NCBI GenBank assembly: GCA_934122085.1
Contig: CAKOVS010000004.1
Location: 1-64,000, forward strand
DNA length: 64,000 bases
Origin: an uncultured Clostridia bacterium
Lineage (GTDB): Bacteria; Bacillota; Clostridia; TANB77; CAG-508
Direction: 5' to 3'
In this document: positions 1 to 8,162 of the stretch, piece by piece
Layout of the letters: the number at the start of each line of letters is the position of its first letter
How positions within the stretch are numbered: the stretch's first letter is position 1
Position numbers and translations under genes: made by a program
The notes under the pieces: generated by a model
What the model saw: the letters and a program-made list of their open reading frames with translations, nothing else
What the model was told of the DNA's origin: nothing
The model's database searches: none

Positions 1-105
1 ATATTTTTTTCAATTATTAAAATTATAAAAATTTATTATAGGAAGTTTAAAGTTTACACAAATTTTACGATATACTCCACAAGCTCATTTTATTTGAGTT
101 GATAA

Positions 106-624
106 TTACCAAGTCATTATCATGGTACGAGCTCCTCCTTTTGGGTAATCAATTGATTTATTCCAAATTATATTACCATTTAAATCATATTTTATTAAAC
201 TACCGTTACTACTGCTATCGCTGTAAGTTGTTCCTACTATTATACTTCCAGCCGTTACAGTCACAATACAGCTAGCAGAAACATTACTTTCAGAAGACTT
301 AAGAGTAATAGTAGCTGTTCCAACACCTGTTGCAGTAACAAAACCTCCACTTGAAGTTACTGTTGCTACTGAATTATTACTACTTGTCCACACTGTTCCT
401 TCTGTCGTATTTGATGGATTTATGGTCTTATTTAATTGCAAAGTTTGACAAACTATTAGTGTTTTACTCGTTGGGCTTACAGCCAAGCTGGTTATAGACC
501 TTTTTACAGTTACCAAACATTGCACCATATTTTCATTTTGCACAGTCTTTTTTAGAATTCTTTATGCTCTTACTCTAGCAATAATTACAAGAATTTTTAA
601 ACAAAAAACAAAAAATAATTTCAT
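106..624 (-). pseudogene. BIG2 Ig-like surface protein fragment, probably decayed
   Basis: The open part (543 down to 106, GTG start, 145 aa) contains one bacterial Ig-like group 2 domain at about residues 16-97, with the typical SNNSVATV core and a GTATIT strand, followed by a short segment with a DLNGNIIW beta-propeller-like motif. It has no signal peptide of its own. Extending upstream in the same frame reaches an ATG at 624 that encodes a hydrophobic, signal-like stretch (MKLFFVFCLKILVIIARVRA), cut by an in-frame TAA at 562-564. I infer a secreted surface protein inactivated by a stop and truncated at its 3' end. BIG2 assignment is firm; the signal-peptide reading is tentative. Confidence 0.55.
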
Positions 625-640
625 ATTGATATTCTTATGA

Positions 641-862
641 ATAATAAGAATATTAAGAAAAATTGATAAATTACTAGATGTTTTAAGAGAAATTTTAACA
701 AATCTATCCAATAAAAACTATCAAAAATTTGATGAGAAATATATAAAACAAGAAGATTATGATAAAGATAATAGTTTGTTAAAAAGAAAACAGAAACAAA
801 TCAAAAGTCCAATTTCAAATATAAATGATACTATTTTTGATACTAAATATATACTCATATGA
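641..862 (+). pseudogene. Unidentified gene remnant without start codon
   Basis: A 73-codon open frame with coding-like, lysine-rich helical composition (LLDVLREILTNL, then YIKQEDYDKDNSLLKRKQ) runs to a TGA at 860. It has no ATG, GTG or TTG with a ribosome binding site; a TGA lies directly upstream at 638. The helical, charged character resembles the C-terminal part of large serine recombinases, but I cannot confirm that. The rest of 544-992 contains only AT-rich sequence; the minus-strand frame at 757-966 is low-complexity and looks spurious. Confidence 0.25.
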
Positions 863-992
863 ATAATAATTAACAAGTTTTTAATAAGGAAATAATCTAG
901 AAAATTGTTATATAAAATATAATGAAAAAATGTAAAATTATATGAATATTTGTCCAATTTGAACATAAATATTAATAATTGGAGATAAGTTT

Positions 993-1248
993 ATGAATGT
1001 TTTAATAATAATATCATGTATATGTTTTCTTTTTATAATAGGAAGAATATTTATAGTACCAATAAAATGGACATTTAAAGTACTTATAAATTCAGCTTTT
1101 GGTGGAATTTTGATTTTGATAATAAATTTAATAGGTGGAATTTATGGAATTCACATAGGAATTAATATTGTAACATTATTAGCAGTACGGAATTTTGGGA
1201 GTACCAGGTGGAATATTTATAACATTATTGAAGATTCTTACACAATAA
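993..1248 (+). CDS. bofA: BofA-family pro-sigma-K processing inhibitor, read through a CGGA four-base site
   Basis: BofA is the small integral membrane protein that holds SpoIVFB inactive in the forespore membrane until sigma-K is needed. Start ATG 993 follows GGAGATAAGTTT. Two hydrophobic segments are visible and the family core is clear: the LINSAFGG and NLIGGIYGIHIGIN motifs, then NIVTLLAV. Here the triplet frame runs into CGG-A at 1188-1191 and continues as unrelated residues to 1313. If CGGA is read as one Gly, the frame resumes as ILGVPGGIFITLLKI and stops at 1248, giving 84 aa, close to the 87 aa of Bacillus BofA, and the Gly falls exactly where Bacillus has SGILGIPG. Either a four-base codon or a one-base insertion; recurrence elsewhere favours the former. 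Confidence 0.85.
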
Positions 1249-1333
1249 ATGACCAAAAGATTCTTTCAGAAAAACTAATGAGAATGTTTTATTTATCTTT
1301 AAATATATTATAAAATTAAATAGTTCTAAAATA

Positions 1334-1362
1334 TAGACAATATTTTAATTGTGAAGTATAAT
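1334..1362 (+). promoter_or_regulatory. Sigma-A type promoter of the tRNA-Gly gene
   Basis: TAGACA at 1334-1339, 17-bp spacer, TATAAT at 1357-1362. The expected transcription start lies only a few bases before the tRNA 5' end at 1377, so the tRNA has its own promoter. Confidence 0.7.
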
Positions 1363-1376
1363 AGTCTATGTGAATT

Positions 1377-1450
<74 letters not shown>

Positions 1451-1460
1451 TTTTAAATTA

Positions 1461-1490
1461 ACTTACGGACTTAAAAGTTCGTGAGTTTTT
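1461..1490 (+). terminator. Rho-independent terminator after tRNA-Gly
   Basis: ACTTACGGACT pairs with AGTTCGTGAGT (two G-T pairs) across a TAAA loop and is followed by a T-run, directly downstream of the tRNA. Confidence 0.75.
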
Positions 1491-1492
1491 AT

Positions 1493-1528
1493 TATATAGT
1501 AGGAAAGTTATATTTTCCTACTATATAA
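1493..1528 (+). repeat. Short copy of the TAGTAGGAAA hairpin repeat
   Basis: Near-perfect hairpin with arms ATATAGTAGGAAA and TTTCCTACTATAT. The arm sequence is that of the first hairpin in the longer intergenic repeats at 17817, 20035, 50611 and 60641; here the second hairpin is missing or degenerate. Confidence 0.6.
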
Positions 1529-1619
1529 AAAGTTTCAATATAAAATCTTTTAAGTTCTTTATAATTGCATTTTTTAAATTTTTTTTGGAAAATTCATTAT
1601 CTTTATATGTACTATAAAA

Positions 1620-1827
1620 TTGAATCATACGTTATATTTTAGTAAATTTTTACCTGAAATTAGAGAAAAAGAAGCTTGTAAAATACACAATAAAAGTGGA
1701 AAAATCGTTAGAAATGCTATTAAACAAACAGGTCGGAACTATGTCAGAAGATTTGCCTATATCTATGAAAAGTTTAAAACAGATTGAAAATGAAAATAGA
1801 AAAAATTTAACAAAGCAAGAAAAATAA
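1620..1827 (+). pseudogene. C-terminal remnant of a DinD-like protein with a CGGA site
   Basis: An open frame without a convincing start (TTG 1620 has no ribosome binding site) encodes FLPEIREKEACKIHNKSGK and continues to KQTG, where the frame meets CGGA at 1734-1737. Reading CGGA as Gly restores GGTMSEDLPISMKSLKQIE and a stop at 1825. The GGTMPE(D/N)LP motif followed by a KSIKQ-type helix is what I know from the C-terminal end of DinD (DNA-damage-inducible protein D) family proteins. Full-length members are several times longer, so this is a 5'-truncated leftover. Without the four-base reading it ends at the TGA around 1785. Confidence 0.55.
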
Positions 1828-1926
1828 GATTTACATTAATGTTGCAAAATTTATTTGATTTAAAATTTTTGTTGTGATAAAATGCAAATATCGAATTTAT
1901 TTTACAAAAGAAAGGGGGTGAATACT

Positions 1927-2766
1927 ATGGAAGATAAGAAAGTTACTAAGATTAGTTTATCCACATTTTTACTGATAATTGCTATAATTATAATTGCTAT
2001 AATGGGATTTTTTATTTATAAATTAAATAGTGAAAAGGCTATTGAAGTGAAAAAATCTGCTGATTTACAGGCACAAGTTAGTAGTTTAAATAGTACTGTT
2101 AGTAATTTGCAATCAAAAATTAACACAATTTCAGAAACAGTTAATTCTTCATCAACTCCTGTTCAATCATCAAATTCAAATTCTTCAAAAACAGCATCAA
2201 CTTCAATTACATCTAACTTAGATGATATCAAATATGAAATTTCAAAAAAGAAAAATCAAAATGGTGAAGAAGTAATTGCTGTAATAAAAGCTACAAAAGA
2301 TGATAAAACTACAACAAAAGAAATTGAAATGGATGCTTTGATTGCTGATACAGGAACAATGGTACTTCCAACAATTGGCTCTGTAGCATTAGTTGCAAAT
2401 TCAGGTGGGGAATATTATGGTGTTAATATTTATCAATTAGTAAATGGTGAAATAAAAAAATTAGGTACAATTAATTGTGGTGCTGATATGTTTAAAGAAG
2501 CTACATATTCAGTTGAAACTAAAGGCGAAGCAACAGCTGTTATAACAGCAAATAGAAATGGTGAAATAACTAAAAAAGAATTTGAAATGTCAGCAACAAT
2601 TGCCAAAACAGAAGTTATTGATATTTTAGGATGTGGTAAAGTTGTTTTAGTTGCAGAAACTGGTGGAGAATATTATGCATTTAAAGTATTTAGATTAAGC
2701 GAAGATTATACTAATGGTAAAACACAAGGTATTGTTGAAGTAGGTACAATAAATTATTTATTTTAG
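1927..2766 (+). CDS. Membrane-anchored coiled-coil protein with two repeats, unknown function
   Basis: Start ATG 1927 is set by AAAGGGGGTGAATACT; the frame is open further upstream but without a signal. Residues about 8-31 form one transmembrane helix, followed by a short coiled coil (QAQVSSLNSTVSNLQSK) and a Ser-rich linker, suggesting an extracytoplasmic domain on an N-terminal anchor. The remainder is an internal duplication: each copy has a conserved (A/L)VA(N/E)(S/T)GGEYY motif about 10 residues after a TMVLPTIG or EVIDILGC segment, and ends with (K/E)(L/V)GTIN. 279 aa. I do not recognise the family; it stands alone with no operon partner. Confidence 0.75.
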   Translation: MEDKKVTKISLSTFLLIIAIIIIAIMGFFIYKLNSEKAIEVKKSADLQAQVSSLNSTVSNLQSKINTISETVNSSSTPVQSSNSNSSKTASTSITSNLDDIKYEISKKKNQNGEEVIAVIKATKDDKTTTKEIEMDALIADTGTMVLPTIGSVALVANSGGEYYGVNIYQLVNGEIKKLGTINCGADMFKEATYSVETKGEATAVITANRNGEITKKEFEMSATIAKTEVIDILGCGKVVLVAETGGEYYAFKVFRLSEDYTNGKTQGIVEVGTINYLF

Positions 2767-2808
2767 ATTATCTAGTGCTAGTGGCACAATAAATCAAGTT
2801 ATATAAGA

Positions 2809-2860
2809 GAGCTCGAAACAGAGTATGTCATTTTTTTGCATACCTGTTTCGAAATCGCTC
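2809..2860. terminator. Long hairpin downstream of the membrane protein gene
   Basis: GAGC, TCGAAACAG and GTATG on the left arm pair with CATAC, TGTTTCGA and GCTC on the right arm around a T-rich loop, with one-sided bulges. It is followed by an AT-rich tract with a T-run near 2870. It may terminate the upstream gene or be a leader structure of the next one. Confidence 0.5.
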
Positions 2861-2921
2861 CAATTATATTTTTTCATTAATTTCATTCTTAGAGAAGAAG
2901 GCCATTAAAGTTATTAATGGT

Positions 2922-3590
2922 ATGCTTGTAGTTTGGCCTCAGTTCAACACAACTGAAAGCCTTGAAATCATGGGGATGGTGCCGACGTTCAATGGCTGCT
3001 ATGCAGTGAACAACGCAACGGTATGCTTTGTGAACCATGATGAAGCCTTTGTAATCCCGTACATGAAAGAGGTTATGGAGGTTCTTCAAAACAATGGCTT
3101 TACTGAAAAGCACTTCTATGTTCCCTTCAGCAATTGGGATTATCCTAAGTTTGAACAGAAGGAATGGGAAGATCTTCGGAGCGAAGCAGAAGAAGCATGG
3201 CGTAATGCCTTTGTAGAGGATTGCAAAAAATATTGTGCATCCAAGGGCATCAAGGCTATCAGCGAGAAAACTATGGCAAAATGCTTCAAGATGTCTGAGA
3301 AAGGTGTTGAAGTAGAGCATATCTACTTTAAGACTACCTATTATCCGGTTATCAACTCTACCGTTCTGGATTGCGTAGCAATCGATAAGCTGGGAACTTA
3401 TAACATGAACAATGGTAAAGTGGTCTTTGTTTACATCGATGGCAAAACCTATGTGGCCAAGGGCTACAAGATCATCGACGAACTTCGTGAGGCTGGATAT
3501 AAGGAGGGTGAACTCTTTGTACCTTTCTCCAACGGCGAGGCTATTGTTGATCCGTTTCTCAAGAAGAAATGGGATGACATCAATAAGTAA
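2922..3590 (+). CDS. Orphan protein with internal duplication, atypical composition
   Basis: I do not recognise this 222-aa, apparently cytosolic protein. It contains two copies of a unit with (V/C)FV-x-x-D/H followed by a helix and (F/L)(Y/F)VPFSN, at about residues 31-72 and 168-210, each ending in a K-W-(E/D)D segment. Codon use is clearly less AT-rich than in the neighbours (frequent GTG, AAC, GAC, GGC), suggesting acquisition. The frame is open upstream of ATG 2922 (KKAIKVING precedes it) and the ATG lacks a well-spaced ribosome binding site, so the true start is uncertain or lost. It carries an in-frame CGG followed by A at 3177-3180, which must be read as Arg here. Confidence 0.7.
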   Translation: MLVVWPQFNTTESLEIMGMVPTFNGCYAVNNATVCFVNHDEAFVIPYMKEVMEVLQNNGFTEKHFYVPFSNWDYPKFEQKEWEDLRSEAEEAWRNAFVEDCKKYCASKGIKAISEKTMAKCFKMSEKGVEVEHIYFKTTYYPVINSTVLDCVAIDKLGTYNMNNGKVVFVYIDGKTYVAKGYKIIDELREAGYKEGELFVPFSNGEAIVDPFLKKKWDDINK

Positions 3591-3613
3591 AGATAATATC
3601 ATTACTTAAGAAT

Positions 3614-3650
3614 GGAGGTCAGCTTAGGCTGGCCTTCTTTCTTTATTTTT
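3614..3650 (+). terminator. Rho-independent terminator
   Basis: AGGTCAGC-TTAG-GCTGGCCT hairpin followed by TCTTTCTTTATTTTT, 24 bases after the preceding stop codon. Confidence 0.8.
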
Positions 3651-3661
3651 TAGTATATTAC

Positions 3662-3690
3662 TTGTAAAAAAGCATATTTTATGGTAAAAT
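3662..3690 (+). promoter_or_regulatory. Sigma-A type promoter
   Basis: TTGTAA at 3662-3667, 17-bp spacer, TAAAAT at 3685-3690, upstream of the structured leader of the 3809 gene. Confidence 0.5.
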
Positions 3691-3708
3691 CAAACAGTCA
3701 ATCAATTT

Positions 3709-3779
3709 GATACAGAGTGGGAATCCACTAGATTGTCGATGTTATTACATTATCTAGTCGGAGTTCTGTATCCTCCGAC
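3709..3779 (+). promoter_or_regulatory. Structured 5' leader with alternative stems
   Basis: GATACAGA (3709-3716) can pair with TCTGTATC (3765-3772), enclosing ACTAGAT (3727-3733) paired with ATCTAGT (3752-3758). A competing hairpin pairs GTCGGAG (3757-3763) with CTCCGAC (3773-3779) and uses the TCTGTATC strand as its loop, so the two folds exclude each other. This is a switch-like arrangement about 30 bases before the start codon; I match it to no known riboswitch class. Confidence 0.45.
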
Positions 3780-3808
3780 CAACACAATGAGTATTAGGAG
3801 GAAAAATA

Positions 3809-4726
3809 ATGCTTGAAAAGATTCTAAACAAAATGGCCAAAAGAGTATATCCTAAACGGGATATAAGTGTAGAAAAAATTGGAGGTCGATTCTTTCTTCA
3901 TTCACATGATACAACTGGCTGTAATGATTATTTGCTAGAGGGAACGTACTCATATGATGAAGTTGTTAAGTTAAATAATTTAACTACCTATAGTGTAGGT
4001 TTTGGATTTTGTTCAGAGCTTGGACCAATTGCTTTTATTGGAATGCCTAATCCTGTTTGTGCACAGAAAAGTGGCTATTTTAAATATAAAGTACAATCAT
4101 ATGGAACATTCTCTGAACAGAGCGAATATTATTTCAAAGCTTATACTGATGAAGAAGCAAAGAATATTGGAAATTATACTGTATATGGTTTGTGTGGACT
4201 CGAGGAAGTTGCAACTGTAGCTCCTATAAGCCAGATGGCATATGTATATGATTCAAGATTTAAAGTTAAAAAATCTGAAAAACCAAGAGTATTTGATATG
4301 GACTGTGAGTTGAAAGGCTTTTATAGTTATAATGAAGCTAAAAAGCTTTCTACAGGGACTCTTAAAGAAAAAGATGGTTATTCTGGAGAAGAACATCCTA
4401 TTGTTTTTGCTGTTGTAGGAAGTGGTATGCATGTAGGAATCATTAACATGTGGCCATCCGAGATAGAACAAGTAAGAGGCTTTAGAGATGTTTGGGAATA
4501 TGGAGATGAAGAACCTAAAATTCAAACAATTAAATTTCTTAACAGAGAGGAAGCATCTAAAATAAAAGATTTTATACTCTATGTTTACAACTATTCTAGT
4601 TCAGGAATAGGGAGAGACAAATATGAAATTGAAAGATATGATAGAACTCTTGATAAGAGATTTAAATTTCAGTTACCTGACGGAAGTGATTATCGTTTAA
4701 TCGAGCATACTGAATTATTCAAGTAA
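3809..4726 (+). CDS. Orphan 305-aa protein of unknown function
   Basis: Start ATG 3809 follows AGGAGGAAAAATA. No signal peptide or transmembrane segment is evident. The protein looks like a two-lobed duplication: GTYSYDEVVKLNN near residue 51 and KGFYSYNEAKKLSTG near 170 are related, and both precede a strand with an FGF/FAVVGSG-like core; a third (F)LNREEASKIKDF lies near 248. Codon use is somewhat less AT-rich than in the housekeeping genes and includes an in-frame CGG (followed by G) at 3857. It stands alone between its own promoter, leader and terminator, like other orphan genes in this window. No function can be assigned. Confidence 0.75.
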   Translation: MLEKILNKMAKRVYPKRDISVEKIGGRFFLHSHDTTGCNDYLLEGTYSYDEVVKLNNLTTYSVGFGFCSELGPIAFIGMPNPVCAQKSGYFKYKVQSYGTFSEQSEYYFKAYTDEEAKNIGNYTVYGLCGLEEVATVAPISQMAYVYDSRFKVKKSEKPRVFDMDCELKGFYSYNEAKKLSTGTLKEKDGYSGEEHPIVFAVVGSGMHVGIINMWPSEIEQVRGFRDVWEYGDEEPKIQTIKFLNREEASKIKDFILYVYNYSSSGIGRDKYEIERYDRTLDKRFKFQLPDGSDYRLIEHTELFK

Positions 4727-4733
4727 TTAAAAG

Positions 4734-4770
4734 AAGTGGGTTGCAAATATAGAATGCAACCCACTTTTTA
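4734..4770 (+). terminator. Rho-independent terminator
   Basis: AGTGGGTTGCA and TGCAACCCACT form an 11-bp perfect stem followed by TTTTTA. Confidence 0.85.
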
Positions 4771-4781
4771 TATTCAAACCC

Positions 4782-4810
4782 TTGTAATTTTAAGCCAAAA
4801 GTTATATAAT
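4782..4810 (+). promoter_or_regulatory. Promoter of the gatCAB operon
   Basis: TTGTAA (4782-4787), 17-bp spacer, TATAAT (4805-4810), 36 bases before gatC. Confidence 0.65.
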
Positions 4811-4845
4811 AAGCACATTAAAAAGAAAAACAGAAGGAGGCAGTT

Positions 4846-5133
4846 ATGAAAGTAAGTAGAGAAGAAATATTACACATAGCAAACTTAGCACAATTAGAAT
4901 TAAAAGAAGAAGAGATAGACACATATATATTACATTTACAAGATATATTAAATTTTGCAAATATAGTAAATAATGCGCCTGTTGAAGGATTAGATATAAC
5001 AATAGGAGCAAATGAAGCAAAAAATAGATTTAGAAAAGACGAAGTTAAGGTATTTGATAACATAGAAGGATTATTACAAAATGCACCAGAACAAGATAGA
5101 CACATGTTTAAAATTCCAAAAGTATTAAACTAA
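4846..5133 (+). CDS. gatC: Aspartyl/glutamyl-tRNA(Asn/Gln) amidotransferase subunit C
   Basis: GatC is the small chaperone-like subunit of the GatCAB complex, which amidates Glu-tRNA(Gln) (and Asp-tRNA(Asn)) when the direct synthetase is missing. The 95-aa length is normal, and the family features are visible: an N-terminal SREEILHIANLAQLEL helix, an ILNFANIVN segment, and an FRKDEV motif near the end. AGGAGG precedes ATG 4846. It is the first gene of gatC-gatA-(6657)-gatB, separated by 26 bases from gatA. Confidence 0.95.
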   Translation: MKVSREEILHIANLAQLELKEEEIDTYILHLQDILNFANIVNNAPVEGLDITIGANEAKNRFRKDEVKVFDNIEGLLQNAPEQDRHMFKIPKVLN

Positions 5134-5159
5134 GCAAAATTTTATAAGGAGGAATGTAA

Positions 5160-6629
5160 ATGGACATTACAGAATTAACAGTACATGAGCTACAAGAAAA
5201 AATAAAAAATAAAGAATTAACAATAACAGAAATAACAAAAGCTTATGTAGATAGAATGAATGAGAAAGAAAAAGATGTACAAGCATTTATAACAGAATTA
5301 AAAGATGAAGCATTAAAACAATCAGAAGAAATACAAAATAGAATTGATAATGGTGAAAAATTAGGAGATTTAGCAGGAATTCCAATAGGAATAAAAGACA
5401 TAATATGCACAAAAGGCATAAAAACAACATGTGCATCAAAAATGCTAGAAAACTTTGTATCACCTTATGATGCAACTGTTATGGAAAAAATAAATGCAGA
5501 AAATATGATAGATTTAGGAAAACTAAATATGGACGAATTTGCAATGGGAGGTTCAACAGAATATTCATATTTTAAGAAAACAAGAAATCCATGGGATTTA
5601 TCAAGAGTACCAGGGGGATCTTCAGGAGGTTCTGCAGCTGCAGTTTCAGCAAATATGGTACCATGGGCATTAGGAACAGATACAGGTGGAAGTATAAGAC
5701 AACCAGCTTCATTATGTGGTGTTGTTGGATTAAAGCCTACTTATGGATTAGTATCAAGATATGGAGTAGTAGCATTTGCATCATCATTAGATCAAGTTGG
5801 AGTATTTACAAAAGATGTTCAAGATTGTGCAATGTTATTAAATGTAATTGCTGGATATGATGAAAAAGATTCAACATCTATAGATAATGGTAAAAAAGAT
5901 TATACAAAATCATTATCAAAAGATGTTAAAGGTTTAAAAATAGGAGTTCCTAAAGAATTTTATGGAGAAGGAATAAATCCTGAAGTAAAAAAATCATTAG
6001 AAGAAGCAATTGAAAAATATAAAGAAATGGGAGCAGAAGTAGAAGAGTTCTCATTAGATATTGCTCAATATGCATTAGCAACATATTATATAATAGCATG
6101 TGCAGAAGCAAGTTCAAATTTAGGAAGATTTGATGGAATAAGATATACATATAGATCACCAGAAGCCAAAACATTAAAAGAAATTTATAAAAAATCAAGA
6201 AGTGAAGGATTTGGAGCAGAAGTAAAGAGAAGAATAATACTTGGAACATATGTGTTATCATCAGGTTATTATGATGCATATTACAAAAAAGCTCAACAAG
6301 TTAGAACACTTGTTATGAAAGAATTTAATAAAGCATTTGAAAAATATGATGTAATAGTAACACCAACATCACCAACAACAGCATTCAAATTAGGTGAAAA
6401 ATCAACAAATCCAATGGAAATGTATTTAGCAGATATATGTACAGTTTCTGTAAATATTGCAGGATTACCAGGAATGTCAATTCCTTGTGGAATAGATAGT
6501 AATGGTCTTCCAATTGGTATGCAAATAATTGGTAAGAAATTTGATGAAGAAACAATCATAAAAACAGCTTATGCTTATGAACAAGAAACAAAGTTTAGAG
6601 AAAAATACAAGCCTACATTTAAAAAATAA
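5160..6629 (+). CDS. gatA: Glutamyl-tRNA(Gln) amidotransferase subunit A
   Basis: GatA is the amidase-signature subunit that hydrolyses glutamine and delivers ammonia to GatB. The catalytic triad is intact: Lys79 in GIPIGIKD, cis-Ser154 in GGSSGGSAAA and nucleophile Ser178 in GTDTGGSIRQP. 489 aa is the usual length. It starts 26 bases after gatC with AGGAGGAATGTAA before the ATG. It is followed within 27 bases by an unknown coiled-coil gene that separates it from gatB. Confidence 0.97.
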   Translation: MDITELTVHELQEKIKNKELTITEITKAYVDRMNEKEKDVQAFITELKDEALKQSEEIQNRIDNGEKLGDLAGIPIGIKDIICTKGIKTTCASKMLENFVSPYDATVMEKINAENMIDLGKLNMDEFAMGGSTEYSYFKKTRNPWDLSRVPGGSSGGSAAAVSANMVPWALGTDTGGSIRQPASLCGVVGLKPTYGLVSRYGVVAFASSLDQVGVFTKDVQDCAMLLNVIAGYDEKDSTSIDNGKKDYTKSLSKDVKGLKIGVPKEFYGEGINPEVKKSLEEAIEKYKEMGAEVEEFSLDIAQYALATYYIIACAEASSNLGRFDGIRYTYRSPEAKTLKEIYKKSRSEGFGAEVKRRIILGTYVLSSGYYDAYYKKAQQVRTLVMKEFNKAFEKYDVIVTPTSPTTAFKLGEKSTNPMEMYLADICTVSVNIAGLPGMSIPCGIDSNGLPIGMQIIGKKFDEETIIKTAYAYEQETKFREKYKPTFKK

Positions 6630-6656
6630 GATATAAACAAATGAGAGGAGCATAAA

Positions 6657-8162
6657 ATGGGAGATGAAATAAAATATTCTGAAGGTCAAAGAAACCAAAT
6701 ATATGAAAAATACTTAAGGCCTTTAAAATTAAAAATTTCACAAATATTGTTATATGATACAAATGCAGCAGCTGATTTTCTAAACAAATATAATAACTTA
6801 CTTCAAAAAACAAGTGACTCAGAATTATTAGATAAAATTACAGAATTAGAGTTAGAAATTGAACAATATGAGAAAACATTAGGAAAAGAGAAAAATTTCC
6901 AAGATAAAAGTTCTATTATAATTGGACAAGTTGAAGAATTATTATATGAAAGTGAACAATTGACATTAGAAGAGTTCGAAAAAGAAGTACACAGTTTAGT
7001 ACAAAGATATAGAGAAAATTTTTCTGGTTACAGTTTAGAAGAAAGAGATTCTTTAGAGGCTAAAATTTATGAATTACAAGCAAGATTAATTTTAAAAAGA
7101 GTAAATCAAGAATATCCTGAAAAAATAGATATTTCACAAGAAGATGAAATAGGGATTATGATATACTTAAACAGAGAAATTACTAGATTGCAACAAAGTA
7201 AAAATCCAAAAATAAAAAATTATGTTGAAAAAATAAAGTATGAACTTATGGGTGGAACAGAGGCTATACATAATAGTGAAATATGGAAAGTATTAAGCTA
7301 TGCACAAAGAGAGAGGTTTGAAGAAAAAGATGAAAATCTTTCAAAAAGTAAATCATTAATTCGTGTGAAAACAAAGAATAATTCAGTAGTTAATGTGAAA
7401 AATAGAAGTATTTTTTCGATTTTTAGAAAAGAGCCACAAATACCACTGACTGAAAGAGACTTATCTAAAATTTCAATTGATTGGTTAGCAAAATATATTC
7501 CAAAAGATATGTTGCAAGAATTGGAAGCTGATAGAAATAAAGAAGAAAATAATATAAGAGACAAAGAATATTTGCCAGATCCTAAAGCTCCGATATATGA
7601 AATGATTAAATCAGTAACTAGATTTGGAATACCAAATAGAAAAGATTATGTGCTTCAAGATGAAAATGGGAGTAAAATATATATTTTTATTGAAGATCAT
7701 TTATCATCTGACTTATATTGGACTAGTATAGTTATGGAAGCTGGAGGCATACAAGTAGTAAAAAATTATAGTACTCATTTAGAGTTTAAAGAGAGGGGAG
7801 CTCCTAGACATTTAAATGCAATTTTAAATCTGGCTCAGATTATAGATAGATGTTTTAATACTGATTTTCAACAACAATTATTAAGAGAAGTAAAAGAATG
7901 TTGGATAGAAAAAACTAAAAAGCCGAGACTGTTTAAACAATTAGAGAAAAGCTTATATAGGATGCGTGATGAATATGGGAGAACAAAATTAGATTTTTTT
8001 GCATCAGAAGAAAGAAAAAGAGAAAATTTTTACAGACAATATAGATTACAAGAATGGATAAAAGTAAACCCAGAAGATTTAACAAATGATAATGAAAAAA
8101 ATAATATGAGTAATGAAGTGATTCAAGAAAAGGAACAAGGAGGAGAAAATGCCAAGGAATGA
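6657..8162 (+). CDS. Unknown coiled-coil protein inserted in the gatCAB operon
   Basis: A 501-aa cytosolic protein with strongly helical, charged N-terminal half (coiled-coil heptads around residues 40-75 and 95-150), a basic Ser/Asn linker near 225-260, and a more globular C-terminal half containing IYIFIEDHLSSDLYWTSIVMEAGG near 340-365. I recognise no catalytic motif. Start ATG 6657 follows GAGAGGAGCATAAA. Its 3' end overlaps the gatB start by 14 bases, so the two are translationally coupled, and expression tracks the amidotransferase. Whether it acts with GatCAB or is a passenger cannot be said. Confidence 0.8.
   Translation: MGDEIKYSEGQRNQIYEKYLRPLKLKISQILLYDTNAAADFLNKYNNLLQKTSDSELLDKITELELEIEQYEKTLGKEKNFQDKSSIIIGQVEELLYESEQLTLEEFEKEVHSLVQRYRENFSGYSLEERDSLEAKIYELQARLILKRVNQEYPEKIDISQEDEIGIMIYLNREITRLQQSKNPKIKNYVEKIKYELMGGTEAIHNSEIWKVLSYAQRERFEEKDENLSKSKSLIRVKTKNNSVVNVKNRSIFSIFRKEPQIPLTERDLSKISIDWLAKYIPKDMLQELEADRNKEENNIRDKEYLPDPKAPIYEMIKSVTRFGIPNRKDYVLQDENGSKIYIFIEDHLSSDLYWTSIVMEAGGIQVVKNYSTHLEFKERGAPRHLNAILNLAQIIDRCFNTDFQQQLLREVKECWIEKTKKPRLFKQLEKSLYRMRDEYGRTKLDFFASEERKRENFYRQYRLQEWIKVNPEDLTNDNEKNNMSNEVIQEKEQGGENAKE

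Noticed and set aside
757..966. Minus-strand 69-aa hydrophobic frame
   Set aside because: Low-complexity Phe/Leu/Ile content of AT-rich DNA, no ribosome binding site, and opposite to a more coding-like remnant.
2889..3602. Minus-strand 237-aa frame opposite the 2922 gene
   Set aside because: It is a shadow of the plus-strand gene, which has better composition and a terminator after it.
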